Below, in pieces: positions 1 to 5,481 of a stretch of DNA of 9,626 nt. This DNA is from Candidatus Pacearchaeota archaeon. Lineage in GTDB: Archaea > Nanobdellota > Nanobdellia > Pacearchaeales > GW2011-AR1. A program made the position numbers and the translations under genes. Where the stretch lies: NCBI GenBank assembly GCA_014728565.1, contig WJLK01000099.1, forward strand, positions 1 to 9,626, given 5' to 3'. The notes under the pieces were generated by a model. The model was not told where the DNA came from. It did no database searches and saw only the letters and a list, made by a program, of their open reading frames with translations. The stretch's first letter is position 1. Each line of letters starts with the position of its first letter.

Positions 1-1
1 A

Positions 2-1090
2 GAACTGAATTTTAGTTTTTTCCAGCTCAGCCTGCTTCTAGCAGCAATTCCTTTTTTCTCACTGATTTTTGAAATCCCTACTGGTGCAATTGCAGATTTA
101 TATGGAAGGAAATTCTCAGTTATTTTAGGAGTTGTTTTACAGGCAGCAGGTTTCCTACTTTTATTCTTTTTTACAAATTATTACTCTCTTATTTTAATAA
201 TGGGTTTTTTAGGAATTGCTTCTACTCTTGTTTCTGGAGCAGAAGAAGCTTGGATAACAGATTTAATAAACAGGAAAAATAAAAATCTTCTTAAATATTA
301 TTTTGGAAAAAAATACAGCATCATGAGTTTTGCACTGATTTTCTCAGGAATTATCGGAGCATTTTTAGTTGATAAATTTGGATTAAGAATAATCTGGATG
401 GTTTCTGCAGGTGCACTTTTTTTAAGTTCTATTATTCTTTTATTTGGAGAGGAGATTCATAAAAAAAGAAAAATTAAGATAAAATCTTCTATAATCAATT
501 TAAAAAATCAAACAAAAATTTCTATTAATTACTGTTATAAACATCATGTTTTATTTTATATCTTTTTTGCGAGCATGTTTCTTGTTATATCAGTTTCATT
601 TTTTTCAATGCTAACTCTTACTGATTTTTTAAAAAATCTTGGATTAAAGGATTCTTATTTCGGATATCTCTGGTCAGGATTATCTTTTTTAGGATTTCTT
701 GGACCTCTTGTTGGAAGCAGTATTTTAAAAAAGAATAAAGAGAGATTTTATATTTTTTTAACAATATTTATTTCTGCAATTTTTTTAATAATCCTCTCTT
801 TCATAAAAGGGTTATATCTAGCACTTGGATTAATTTTTTTATCATTTTTTATTAATAGCATGATTAGCCCTGGTCAGAGAGTTTATTTTCACAAATTTAT
901 ACCTGCCAAATTAAGAGCTACAATTGGTTCAGTTGAATCCATGTTATTATCCTTAATAGGAATATTCTCTCTACCTCTTGCAGGACTTGTTTTAGATAAT
1001 TTTGGAGCAAACATAGCTATACTAATCTCAGGTGTTTTTTTAATACCTTCTGCAATAATCTATTTTAAAATTAATGAGGAGAGAGAATGA
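2..1090 (+). CDS. MFS-family transporter, 5' end missing
   Basis: This is a polytopic inner-membrane transporter of the major facilitator superfamily; its substrate cannot be read from the sequence. The frame is open from base 2 through the left edge, so the gene is cut off by the window and no start is assigned. An internal ATG at 200 is unlikely to be the start, because the codons before it already encode a typical MFS element. That element, EIPTGAIADLYGRK (residues 24-37 of the visible part), is the motif A loop (GxxxDxxGRK) between helices 2 and 3. About 362 residues are visible and roughly one helix is missing at the N-terminus. Later segments are strongly hydrophobic, for example around bases 540-620, 650-720, 750-860 and 950-1070. 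The stop TGA overlaps the next ATG (ATGA, 1087-1090), so it shares an operon with the 2H phosphoesterase and xerA. Family is confident; function is not. Confidence 0.85.
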   Translation, partial: ELNFSFFQLSLLLAAIPFFSLIFEIPTGAIADLYGRKFSVILGVVLQAAGFLLLFFFTNYYSLILIMGFLGIASTLVSGAEEAWITDLINRKNKNLLKYYFGKKYSIMSFALIFSGIIGAFLVDKFGLRIIWMVSAGALFLSSIILLFGEEIHKKRKIKIKSSIINLKNQTKISINYCYKHHVLFYIFFASMFLVISVSFFSMLTLTDFLKNLGLKDSYFGYLWSGLSFLGFLGPLVGSSILKKNKERFYIFLTIFISAIFLIILSFIKGLYLALGLIFLSFFINSMISPGQRVYFHKFIPAKLRATIGSVESMLLSLIGIFSLPLAGLVLDNFGANIAILISGVFLIPSAIIYFKINEERE

Positions 1091-1587
1091 AACAAGCTAT
1101 TGTAATTTTTATTAATAACAAACAGGTAAAAAATATTTTAAAAAAATATTCTCAGGATTATAAAAAATTCAAACCTCATATAACTCTTGTTTATCCTTTT
1201 TTTGTTGAAGACCAGAAACTTCTCTTTCATCACATTAGAAAAGCAATTAAAGAGATAGGAAGATTTGAAATAATCTTAAAAGGATTAAAAAAATCAGCAA
1301 AAGAATACTATCTTTATTTGCTGATAGATAAGAATAAAGATAAGATTATGAAAATATACAGAGAACTGAATTCAGGATTTTTATCTGGCTTTAAGAATCC
1401 CAAACTTCTTAGATATATTCCTCATATAACTCTTGGAGTATTCAAAAATCAGAAACAGATAAATTCTATAATGAATGAATTAAAAAAACAAAATATAGAA
1501 ATAAAAGTGAAAATAAACAAAATTTCTTTACTGACTTTAAATAAGAATGATTCTTTTAAATCAATCAAAGACTTTGAATTAAAATGA
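1087..1587 (+). CDS. 2H phosphoesterase / 2'-5' RNA ligase (LigT) family protein
   Basis: A 166-residue cytosolic protein of the 2H phosphoesterase superfamily (LigT, ThpR, RNA 2',3'-cyclic phosphodiesterase relatives). The defining pair of H-x-T motifs is present: H31-I-T33 in KPHITLVYPF and H113-I-T115 in IPHITLGVF. In the family these two histidines flank the active site and act on 2',3'-cyclic phosphate or 2'-5' linked RNA ends. The length is close to that of single-domain family members. The ATG overlaps the upstream stop and is preceded by a GAGGAG stretch that could serve as a ribosome binding site. The 3' end overlaps xerA by ATGA, so it is probably translated in a coupled way with both neighbours. 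The actual substrate (tRNA halves, cyclic nucleotides or other) is not visible. Confidence 0.85.
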   Translation: MKQAIVIFINNKQVKNILKKYSQDYKKFKPHITLVYPFFVEDQKLLFHHIRKAIKEIGRFEIILKGLKKSAKEYYLYLLIDKNKDKIMKIYRELNSGFLSGFKNPKLLRYIPHITLGVFKNQKQINSIMNELKKQNIEIKVKINKISLLTLNKNDSFKSIKDFELK

Positions 1588-2399
1588 AAACTCAGGAATT
1601 CCTAAGAAAACTAGAAACAGAAATTAAGATTTCAAAACTTTCTGATTATACTCTAAGAAACTATCTGGAAAGTAATAAAAAACTTCTTGAACACTCCAGA
1701 AAAAATCCAGATCAAATAACAAGTGAGGATGTTAAGTATTTTCTTGCTGAAAATTTATCTGATAAATCAACATCCTCAACAATTCTGTTTTTAGCAGCTA
1801 TTAAATTTGCATACTCAAATATTCTAGAAAAAGACCCAACAGCAGGTGTAAAAAGACCTAAAAATGATAAGAAAATTCCAGTGGTTTTAACTAAACGAGA
1901 GATATCAAAATTATTTGATGCAGCTCAGACAAAAAAAAGTAGGCTTCTTCTGCAGTTGTTATACTCGTCTGGATTAAGAGTTAGTGAAATTGTTAATCTT
2001 AAAAAAAATGACATGGATTTTAGCGACAATATAGGATGGGTGAGAAAAGGCAAGGGAAAAAAAGACAGAATGTTTATACTCTCTCAAAAACTTTCAAAAA
2101 AATTGAAAAAATTTTCTGAAAAAAATAACTGGAAGTATTTGTTTTCAAAAACCAAACCATTAACAACTAGAAATATACAGAAAATCGTTCAAAAAACAAC
2201 TCAGTTAGCTGAAATAGAGAAATCAGTAAGTCCGCATACTCTTAGGCATTCCTTTGCAACTCATCTTTTAGATACAGGAACTGATTTAAGAAAAATACAA
2301 AGCCTACTTGGGCACTCAAGTATTGCAACGACTCAGATTTATACTCATATAAGTTCTGAACAACTTAAATCAATTAAAAATCCTCTGGATAACTTATAA
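1584..2399 (+). CDS. xerA: Tyrosine recombinase, XerA/XerC/XerD type
   Basis: A 271-residue site-specific recombinase. The N-terminal SAM-like core-binding domain spans about residues 1-90 and the catalytic domain about 100-271. The complete catalytic set is visible: R132 (SSGLRVSEI), K157 (GKGKKDR), H218 and R221 (SPHTLRHSF), H244 (LLGHSS) and the nucleophile Y253 (TQIYTHIS). The short C-terminal tail after the tyrosine resembles XerA/XerC/XerD. In archaea XerA resolves chromosome dimers at a dif site; the same fold also serves mobile-element integrases. No mobile-element genes or attachment repeats surround it, and it sits third in an overlapping operon with an MFS transporter and a 2H phosphoesterase, which favours a housekeeping role. 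The start ATG at 1584 overlaps the previous stop and has no evident Shine-Dalgarno sequence. Confidence 0.9.
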   Translation: MKTQEFLRKLETEIKISKLSDYTLRNYLESNKKLLEHSRKNPDQITSEDVKYFLAENLSDKSTSSTILFLAAIKFAYSNILEKDPTAGVKRPKNDKKIPVVLTKREISKLFDAAQTKKSRLLLQLLYSSGLRVSEIVNLKKNDMDFSDNIGWVRKGKGKKDRMFILSQKLSKKLKKFSEKNNWKYLFSKTKPLTTRNIQKIVQKTTQLAEIEKSVSPHTLRHSFATHLLDTGTDLRKIQSLLGHSSIATTQIYTHISSEQLKSIKNPLDNL

Positions 2400-2440
2400 T
2401 CTTTTATAAAACTTCAAAATAATCACAGCTCATAAAAATA

Positions 2441-2448
2441 TTTTTAAA
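2441..2448 (+). promoter_or_regulatory. TATA-like box of the superoxide reductase operon
   Basis: TTTTTAAA is centred about 25 bases before the ATG at 2470, and no Shine-Dalgarno sequence lies between. With the usual archaeal spacing from TATA box to transcription start, the mRNA would begin at or next to the ATG, so it would be leaderless. This is a positional inference. Confidence 0.5.
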
Positions 2449-2469
2449 CTCTTTATTTATCTTATTAGT

Positions 2470-2853
2470 ATGGCAGTTAAATCTTTAAATCAGGTGTATA
2501 AATGTGAGGTTTGTGGCAATATTGTGGAAGTTGTTCATGTTGGTGGTGGCCAGCTTGTTTGTTGTGGCCAGGCAATGAAACTTCTTGAGGAGAACACAGT
2601 TGATGCTGCTCAGGAAAAACATGTTCCTGTTATTGAAAAAACACCCGAAGGTGTAAGGGTTAAGATTGGAGATGTGGAACATCCTATGGAAGAATCTCAC
2701 TATATAGAATTTATTGAGATTATTGTTAATGGAAAGTCTTATAAAAAATTCTTAAAACCAGGAGATAAACCAGAAGCTGAATTTTGTATTCAGGCAGAAA
2801 ACATCATGGCAAGAGAGTACTGCAATCTTCATGGATTATGGAAAAAAGAATAA
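2470..2853 (+). CDS. dfx: Superoxide reductase, two-iron type (desulfoferrodoxin)
   Basis: A 127-residue cytosolic enzyme that reduces superoxide to hydrogen peroxide without making oxygen, typical of anaerobes. Both iron sites can be read. The N-terminal desulforedoxin-like FeCys4 centre has C12, C15, C31 and C32 (YKCEVCG and VCCGQAM). The catalytic centre has H51 in EKHVP, H71 in EHPM, H77 in ESHYIE, and C118 and H121 in the C-terminal CNLHGLW. E49 and K50, next to the first histidine, match the conserved residues near the open coordination site. All ligands are present and the length is normal for the two-iron class. It is followed 16 bases later by rubrerythrin, which consumes the peroxide product. 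The ATG at 2470 fits a leaderless promoter. Confidence 0.95.
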   Translation: MAVKSLNQVYKCEVCGNIVEVVHVGGGQLVCCGQAMKLLEENTVDAAQEKHVPVIEKTPEGVRVKIGDVEHPMEESHYIEFIEIIVNGKSYKKFLKPGDKPEAEFCIQAENIMAREYCNLHGLWKKE

Positions 2854-2869
2854 ATCTGTAATAATAAAA

Positions 2870-3442
2870 ATGAAAGAAACTTTGAAAAATTTATGCAAGG
2901 CATTTATTGGAGAGAGTCAGGCTAGAAACAGATATACTTATTATGCTAAAATAGCTAAAAAAGAGGGATATGAGCAAATAGCTGAAATATTCCTAGTAAC
3001 AGCTGACCAGGAAAAAGAACATGCAAAAAGACTTTTTGAGCATATTCAGGAGTTAAAACAGAATTCTGAAGAAATAGAGGTAGATGCTGTCTCTCCAGTT
3101 AGATATGGAGATACTATTGAGAACTTAAAAGCAGCAGTTGCAGGAGAAAATTATGAATATACAACTATGTATCCTGAATTTGCTGAAATAGCTGAAAAAG
3201 AAGGCTTTCCAAAAATAGCAGCCAGGCTTCGTGCAATTGCAGTTGCTGAAAAACATCACGAAGAGAGATACAAGAAACTACTTGAGCAGTTAGAAAAAGG
3301 AACTTTTTTTAAAAAATCAGAAGAAGTCTGGTGGATATGCAGAGAGTGTGGTTATGCTTTTTATGGAAAAGAACCTCCTGAAAAATGCCCTTCCTGTGAC
3401 CATGAAAAAAGTTACTATCAGCTGAAATGCGAGGAATACTAA
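2870..3442 (+). CDS. rbr: Rubrerythrin
   Basis: A 190-residue peroxidase of anaerobes that reduces hydrogen peroxide to water. The N-terminal ferritin-like four-helix domain supplies the di-iron ligands E15 (GESQARNRY), E48 and H51 (DQEKEH), E93 and E96 (GENYEY), and E127 and H130 (AEKHH). The C-terminal rubredoxin-like domain carries C157-x2-C160 and C173-x2-C176, which bind the electron-donating iron. The start chosen is ATG 2870, giving MKETLKNL as in other rubrerythrins. An upstream in-frame ATG at 2831 would add 13 residues but overlaps the superoxide reductase gene and gives an atypical N-terminus. With the 16-base gap, the two genes are almost certainly one transcript and catalyse successive steps of superoxide removal. 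Confidence 0.95.
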   Translation: MKETLKNLCKAFIGESQARNRYTYYAKIAKKEGYEQIAEIFLVTADQEKEHAKRLFEHIQELKQNSEEIEVDAVSPVRYGDTIENLKAAVAGENYEYTTMYPEFAEIAEKEGFPKIAARLRAIAVAEKHHEERYKKLLEQLEKGTFFKKSEEVWWICRECGYAFYGKEPPEKCPSCDHEKSYYQLKCEEY

Positions 3443-3444
3443 CT

Positions 3445-3452
3445 TTTATATA
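3445..3452 (+). promoter_or_regulatory. TATA-like box of the 88-residue gene
   Basis: TTTATATA starts just 3 bases after the rubrerythrin stop and is centred about 26 bases before ATG 3474, the spacing expected for a leaderless archaeal transcript. It suggests that the next gene is transcribed separately from rubrerythrin. Confidence 0.45.
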
Positions 3453-3473
3453 TTTCTTTTAATTTATTAAATA

Positions 3474-3740
3474 ATGAGTTCAGGAAATGATTTAGATGAG
3501 ATTGTTGATAGACCATATCCTTCAGATCCTCCCATAACAAGGAGTACTATAATAGAAAATTTAAGATGGGGTGTTAGAAGACACCAGATAACTCCTGAAT
3601 ATGCTGAAAAAAGAATTGCAGAGTTAGAAGCAGAAGAAAGAGCAGATTTAAGAAGAACTTCTTATAATCCATTTTCAAGACTTTACCAGGCAGTTTTAGA
3701 TACTGGAAAATGGATTAGGGACAGAATTGGTTTTTACTAA
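3474..3740 (+). CDS. Small hydrophilic protein of unknown function
   Basis: An 88-residue protein that I do not recognise. It has no signal peptide and no membrane segment. The N-terminus is acidic and proline-rich (DEIVDRPYPSDPP). The middle, about residues 24-62, is strongly charged and likely helical, and the C-terminus is basic with aromatic residues (GKWIRDRIGFY). The stretch around residues 30-52, a short helix then ITPEYAEKRIAELEAE, vaguely resembles the short helical SHOCT-type tails that often follow other domains, but this is weak. Coding potential is supported by balanced composition, a promoter at the right distance and separation from the stress operon. Codon use looks like that of the neighbours. 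Confidence 0.7.
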   Translation: MSSGNDLDEIVDRPYPSDPPITRSTIIENLRWGVRRHQITPEYAEKRIAELEAEERADLRRTSYNPFSRLYQAVLDTGKWIRDRIGFY

Positions 3741-3754
3741 TGAATTTTAGTTCA

Positions 3755-3916
3755 CTAAATCTCTACAACATACTTTCCCACACCTTTTTTTCTATTGACT
3801 ATTTTTTTCCATGTGGCATGGGGATATTTTTTCAACAAAATTTCTATAAAACCCCACTTTTTTTCCAATCCCAAATTGATTCCTCCTACCATTGCAAATG
3901 TCATTTCAATTATCAT
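3755..3916 (-). CDS. Possible small protein or gene remnant, 53 residues
   Basis: A minus-strand frame with ATG at 3916 and TAG at 3755. Its translation begins MIIEMTFAMVGGINLGLEKK and continues with basic and hydrophobic residues to the end GKYVVEI, a protein-like composition unlike the opposite strand. I do not recognise the family. The same frame stays open for 18 codons upstream of the ATG (including KEVKKRFSSYGK) before a TAA but contains no start codon, so it may be the tail of a decayed longer gene. Leucine is repeatedly encoded by TTG, whereas neighbours prefer TTA and CTT, a hint of foreign or decayed origin. An AAGGAGGT sequence lies 5' of it (plus 3946-3953), too far from the ATG unless the intervening hairpin folds. 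Confidence 0.35.
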   Translation of the reverse strand: MIIEMTFAMVGGINLGLEKKWGFIEILLKKYPHATWKKIVNRKKGVGKYVVEI

Positions 3917-3924
3917 TTTTCCAT

Positions 3925-3940
3925 AAGAGGAAAACCTCTT
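3925..3940. repeat. Perfect 6-bp hairpin with AAAA/TTTT loop
   Basis: AAGAGG-AAAA-CCTCTT is a perfect inverted repeat followed on the plus strand by TTT. Read on the plus strand it looks like a short stem with a U tract. Read on the minus strand it lies between an AAGGAGGT sequence and the ATGs of the possible 53-residue frame. It could be a weak terminator or a leader hairpin. Confidence 0.4.
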
Positions 3941-3990
3941 TTTAACCTCCTTGATTAAAAAAAGTAATTTTTATTTAAATATTAAATTAC

Positions 3991-4010
3991 AAAAAAAAGA
4001 ATATTTTTTT
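3991..4010. terminator. A8/T7 tract, candidate transcript end for the minus-strand gene pair
   Basis: Eight A residues (3991-3998) and seven T residues (4004-4010) flank GAATA, giving oligo-T on either strand and a possible A/T-only hairpin. Archaeal termination depends mainly on oligo-T. This lies about 85-105 bases past the stop of the minus-strand membrane gene at 4095. It is a positional inference only. Confidence 0.3.
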
Positions 4011-4021
4011 ATATAATTTTA

Positions 4022-4094
4022 TTTATAAATCAAAAATCTAAAAAGTAGTTACATGTAATTCTTCAGTGGTTAGATATCTTTATAAATCAAAAAT
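4022..4094. repeat. Two copies of a 16-base direct repeat
   Basis: TTTATAAATCAAAAAT occurs exactly at 4022-4037 and again at 4079-4094, 57 bases apart. The second copy touches the 3' end of the minus-strand gene at 4095. Low complexity makes chance recurrence more likely than for ordinary sequence, but the copies include the same TATAAATC core. No gene lies downstream on the plus strand to make these obvious promoters. Confidence 0.6.
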
Positions 4095-4316
4095 TTACTT
4101 GTAAAAATTATCTATTTTTTTGCCTTCTAAGTTTGTTATTATCAGACTAGCACCATTTACAATAAAAATAATACCTACAAATAAGAACAAAAAATAACAG
4201 GGAGAGAGTTGCTGAGAACTACATGTTTCACATAACTGTCTGCAGATAATTCTATCTAAAATACTCATAATAAGTCCAAGGACTATAAAACTAATTCCTG
4301 CTGTTTTAATCACCAT
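4095..4316 (-). CDS. Small two-helix membrane protein with conserved cysteines (copy A)
   Basis: A 73-residue membrane protein of unknown function. Hydrophobic segments at about residues 6-20 and 41-61 flank a short loop with C25, C29, C32 and C40. It is clearly homologous to the adjacent copy B. The shared pattern is G-x6-G, then R-x2-C-R-x-L-C-E, S, Q-L-x2-C and L-F-V-G, ending in SLI. Shared cysteines are C25, C29 and C40, matching C31, C35 and C46 in copy B; C32 is specific to this copy. The ATG follows the stop of copy B by one base (TAA-T-ATG), so translation is probably coupled. The cysteines could bind a metal or form disulfides on one membrane face, which is inference. The C-terminal tail LEGKKIDNFYK is basic and likely cytoplasmic. 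Confidence 0.75.
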   Translation of the reverse strand: MVIKTAGISFIVLGLIMSILDRIICRQLCETCSSQQLSPCYFLFLFVGIIFIVNGASLIITNLEGKKIDNFYK

Positions 4317-4317
4317 A

Positions 4318-4524
4318 TTATAGATATTTTATTAGACTCACTCCACTTAAAATAATGATAACTCCGACAAATAAGGAAAGGTAATTACACATCATTAATT
4401 GTGTCTGTGAACCAGCTTCACATAAACTCCTGCAAAAAAATCTTATTGACAGACTCCATACTATACCAAGAATTACAAAAGCAAAACCAATTCCCTTTAC
4501 TGTCCAATCTAGTTTATTTTCCAT
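4318..4524 (-). CDS. Small two-helix membrane protein with conserved cysteines (copy B)
   Basis: A 68-residue membrane protein, the first gene of the minus-strand pair and a diverged tandem duplicate of copy A. Hydrophobic segments lie at about residues 11-27 and 48-66. The loop between them carries R28, C31, R32, C35, E36 and C46, the same spacing (C-x3-C-x10-C) as copy A. The family is not recognised. The start ATG has GAGGT three bases upstream (4528-4532) as a likely Shine-Dalgarno sequence, and a TATA-like element lies at 4560-4568. The gene diverges from the nuclease-helicase operon across a 132-base control region, so the two units could be co-regulated. Conservation of the loop between duplicates suggests a selected function. 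Confidence 0.75.
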   Translation of the reverse strand: MENKLDWTVKGIGFAFVILGIVWSLSIRFFCRSLCEAGSQTQLMMCNYLSLFVGVIIILSGVSLIKYL

Positions 4525-4527
4525 TAT

Positions 4528-4532
4528 ACCTC
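4528..4532 (-). promoter_or_regulatory. Shine-Dalgarno-like GAGGT before membrane protein copy B
   Basis: Reading the minus strand, GAGGT lies three bases before the ATG at 4524. It supports this start and a short leader, in contrast to the leaderless genes elsewhere in the window. Confidence 0.45.
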
Positions 4533-4559
4533 TTTTATAATTTTACTAATAATCTTATG

Positions 4560-4568
4560 TTTTTAAAT
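4560..4568 (-). promoter_or_regulatory. TATA-like box for the minus-strand membrane pair
   Basis: On the minus strand this reads ATTTAAAAA, centred about 40 bases before the ATG of copy B. It would place the transcription start roughly 14 bases before the ATG, leaving room for the GAGGT ribosome binding site. Confidence 0.35.
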
Positions 4569-4593
4569 CTTTTTTTTATGATTATCTGTAATG

Positions 4594-4611
4594 AAAACAT
4601 AGAAATGTTTT
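4594..4611. promoter_or_regulatory. Inverted repeat AAAACAT-AGAA-ATGTTTT, candidate operator
   Basis: A perfect 7-bp inverted repeat with a 4-base spacer. Its right arm overlaps the start of the TATA-like sequence TTTTTAATA (4608-4615) that serves the nuclease gene, and it lies inside the divergent promoter region. That placement fits a dimeric regulator blocking or assisting TBP/TFB binding. No regulator gene is visible in the window. Confidence 0.4.
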
Positions 4612-4615
4612 TAAT
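4608..4615 (+). promoter_or_regulatory. TATA-like box of the nuclease-helicase operon
   Basis: TTTTTAAT is centred about 45 bases before ATG 4657, predicting a leader of around 20 bases. The leader would contain GGTG (4649-4652) four bases before the ATG as a ribosome binding site. Confidence 0.4.
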
Positions 4616-4656
4616 AGACTCTTTTTTTCAATAACCTATGCCAAGAAAGGTGAAAA

Positions 4657-5472
4657 ATGAACATTTACTCATATTCAAAACTAGAGACATTTGAAAAATG
4701 TCCTTTGAAGTATAAATTTAGATACATAGACAAGCTAGAACCTGAAATAAAACAGACAATAGAAGCTTTTTTAGGAAAAAAAGTTCATGAAACTCTCGAG
4801 TGGGTATATATTAATGCGTATACAAGGAAGATAGAACTTGATGATATAGTTGAATTCTATGCTAAAAAATGGAGAGAGGATTTTAATGAAGAAATAAAAA
4901 TTGTAAGAGATGAATTTAGTGAAGAGCATTATTTTAACAAAGGAATTAGATTTTTGGTTGATTATTTCCTTAAACACTCACCTTTTAAAGATAATACTAT
5001 AGCAACAGAGCAAAAAATAAAAATAGACCTTGATAAAGAAGGAAAATACAAATTAATTGGTTTTATTGATAGACTTGTTCACCATAAAGAGACTAATGTT
5101 TTTGAAATACATGATTATAAAACAGGGTCTTTTAAAAGTCAGGAAGAATTAGACAGTGACAGGCAACTTGCACTTTATTCAATAGGGGTAAGAAATTTAT
5201 TTGACAATGTAACTGATGTAAACCTTGTATGGCATTTTTTAGATCTCAATAAGGAGATGGTTTCTAAAAGAACCCCTGAACAATTAGTTGAATTGAAAAA
5301 AGAAATTATGGGGGTAATAAATAAAATTGAAAACTCTACAGAATTTCCACCAAATCCCAGTTGCTTATGTAACTGGTGCGAGTTCAAAGGATATTGTAAT
5401 CAGGCTAAAAGAGAAGTTTGTTACAGAGAAAGTCCTGAATATGAAAAAAACAATTATTACAATGAAGATTAA
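4657..5472 (+). CDS. PD-(D/E)XK nuclease with Fe-S cysteines (Cas4/RecB/AddB-like)
   Basis: A 271-residue nuclease of the RecB/Cas4/AddB C-terminal type, expected to cut or resect DNA ends with a bound metal ion. The motifs appear in order. C15 lies in FEKCPLKYKF and is the family's first cluster cysteine. H44 in KKVHETLEW is the motif I histidine. D138 in GFIDRL is followed by D153 and K155 in HDYKTG, the D-(D/E)XK core. Q170 and Y174 in RQLALYSIG form the QxxxY motif. C238, C241 and C247 in CLCNWCEFKGYC complete a C(n)CxxCx5C set that would hold a 4Fe-4S cluster; C236 and C255 are extra. All catalytic residues are intact. No cas1, cas2 or repeat array is present, so I do not call it cas4. 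It precedes the helicase by 9 bases, suggesting the two work as a nuclease-helicase pair. GGTG four bases upstream supports the start. Confidence 0.88.
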   Translation: MNIYSYSKLETFEKCPLKYKFRYIDKLEPEIKQTIEAFLGKKVHETLEWVYINAYTRKIELDDIVEFYAKKWREDFNEEIKIVRDEFSEEHYFNKGIRFLVDYFLKHSPFKDNTIATEQKIKIDLDKEGKYKLIGFIDRLVHHKETNVFEIHDYKTGSFKSQEELDSDRQLALYSIGVRNLFDNVTDVNLVWHFLDLNKEMVSKRTPEQLVELKKEIMGVINKIENSTEFPPNPSCLCNWCEFKGYCNQAKREVCYRESPEYEKNNYYNED

Positions 5473-5481
5473 TTTTCTAAA

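Larger units (their letters stand above)
3741..4094. other. AT-rich gap with hairpins, a direct repeat and a doubtful small ORF
   Basis: No confident gene lies in these 354 bases. The left two thirds hold a possible 53-residue minus-strand reading frame (3755-3916). A plus-strand frame over the same bases (3740-3958) has a phenylalanine/serine/histidine/cysteine-rich composition that looks like an antisense shadow. The right third, 3958-4094, is almost pure A+T with A and T runs, two copies of a 16-base repeat and a small palindrome. It probably serves as the transcript end for the minus-strand gene pair. Confidence 0.5.

Noticed and set aside
200..202. ATG at 200 as the start of the transporter gene
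   Set aside because: The frame is open back to base 2 and already encodes the MFS motif A loop, so the real start is outside the window.
1584..2399. Tyrosine recombinase as integrase of a mobile element
   Set aside because: No attachment repeats, tRNA gene, phage or plasmid genes nearby; it lies inside a tightly overlapping operon and looks like chromosomal XerA.
2831..2869. Earlier start for rubrerythrin adding 13 residues
   Set aside because: It would overlap the superoxide reductase gene and give an atypical N-terminus; MKETLKNL from 2870 matches the usual family start.
3740..3958. Plus-strand frame of 72 codons
   Set aside because: Composition is phenylalanine-, serine-, histidine- and cysteine-rich without domain signs, typical of the strand opposite to coding-like sequence; no promoter or ribosome site.
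4061..4094. TCAGTGGTTAGA resembles the D-arm of a tRNA
   Set aside because: No matching acceptor stem, no anticodon stem in the right place and no TTCGA-type T-loop follow; the surroundings are nearly pure A+T.
4068..4094. TTAGATATC followed by TATAAATC as a possible archaeal dif site for XerA
   Set aside because: The two arms are not convincing inverted copies and the spacing and core do not fit a dif-type site.
4657..5472. Naming the nuclease cas4 and inferring a CRISPR locus
   Set aside because: No cas1, cas2, effector genes or spaced direct-repeat array are present; the same Fe-S nuclease fold occurs in AddB- and RecB-like repair proteins.
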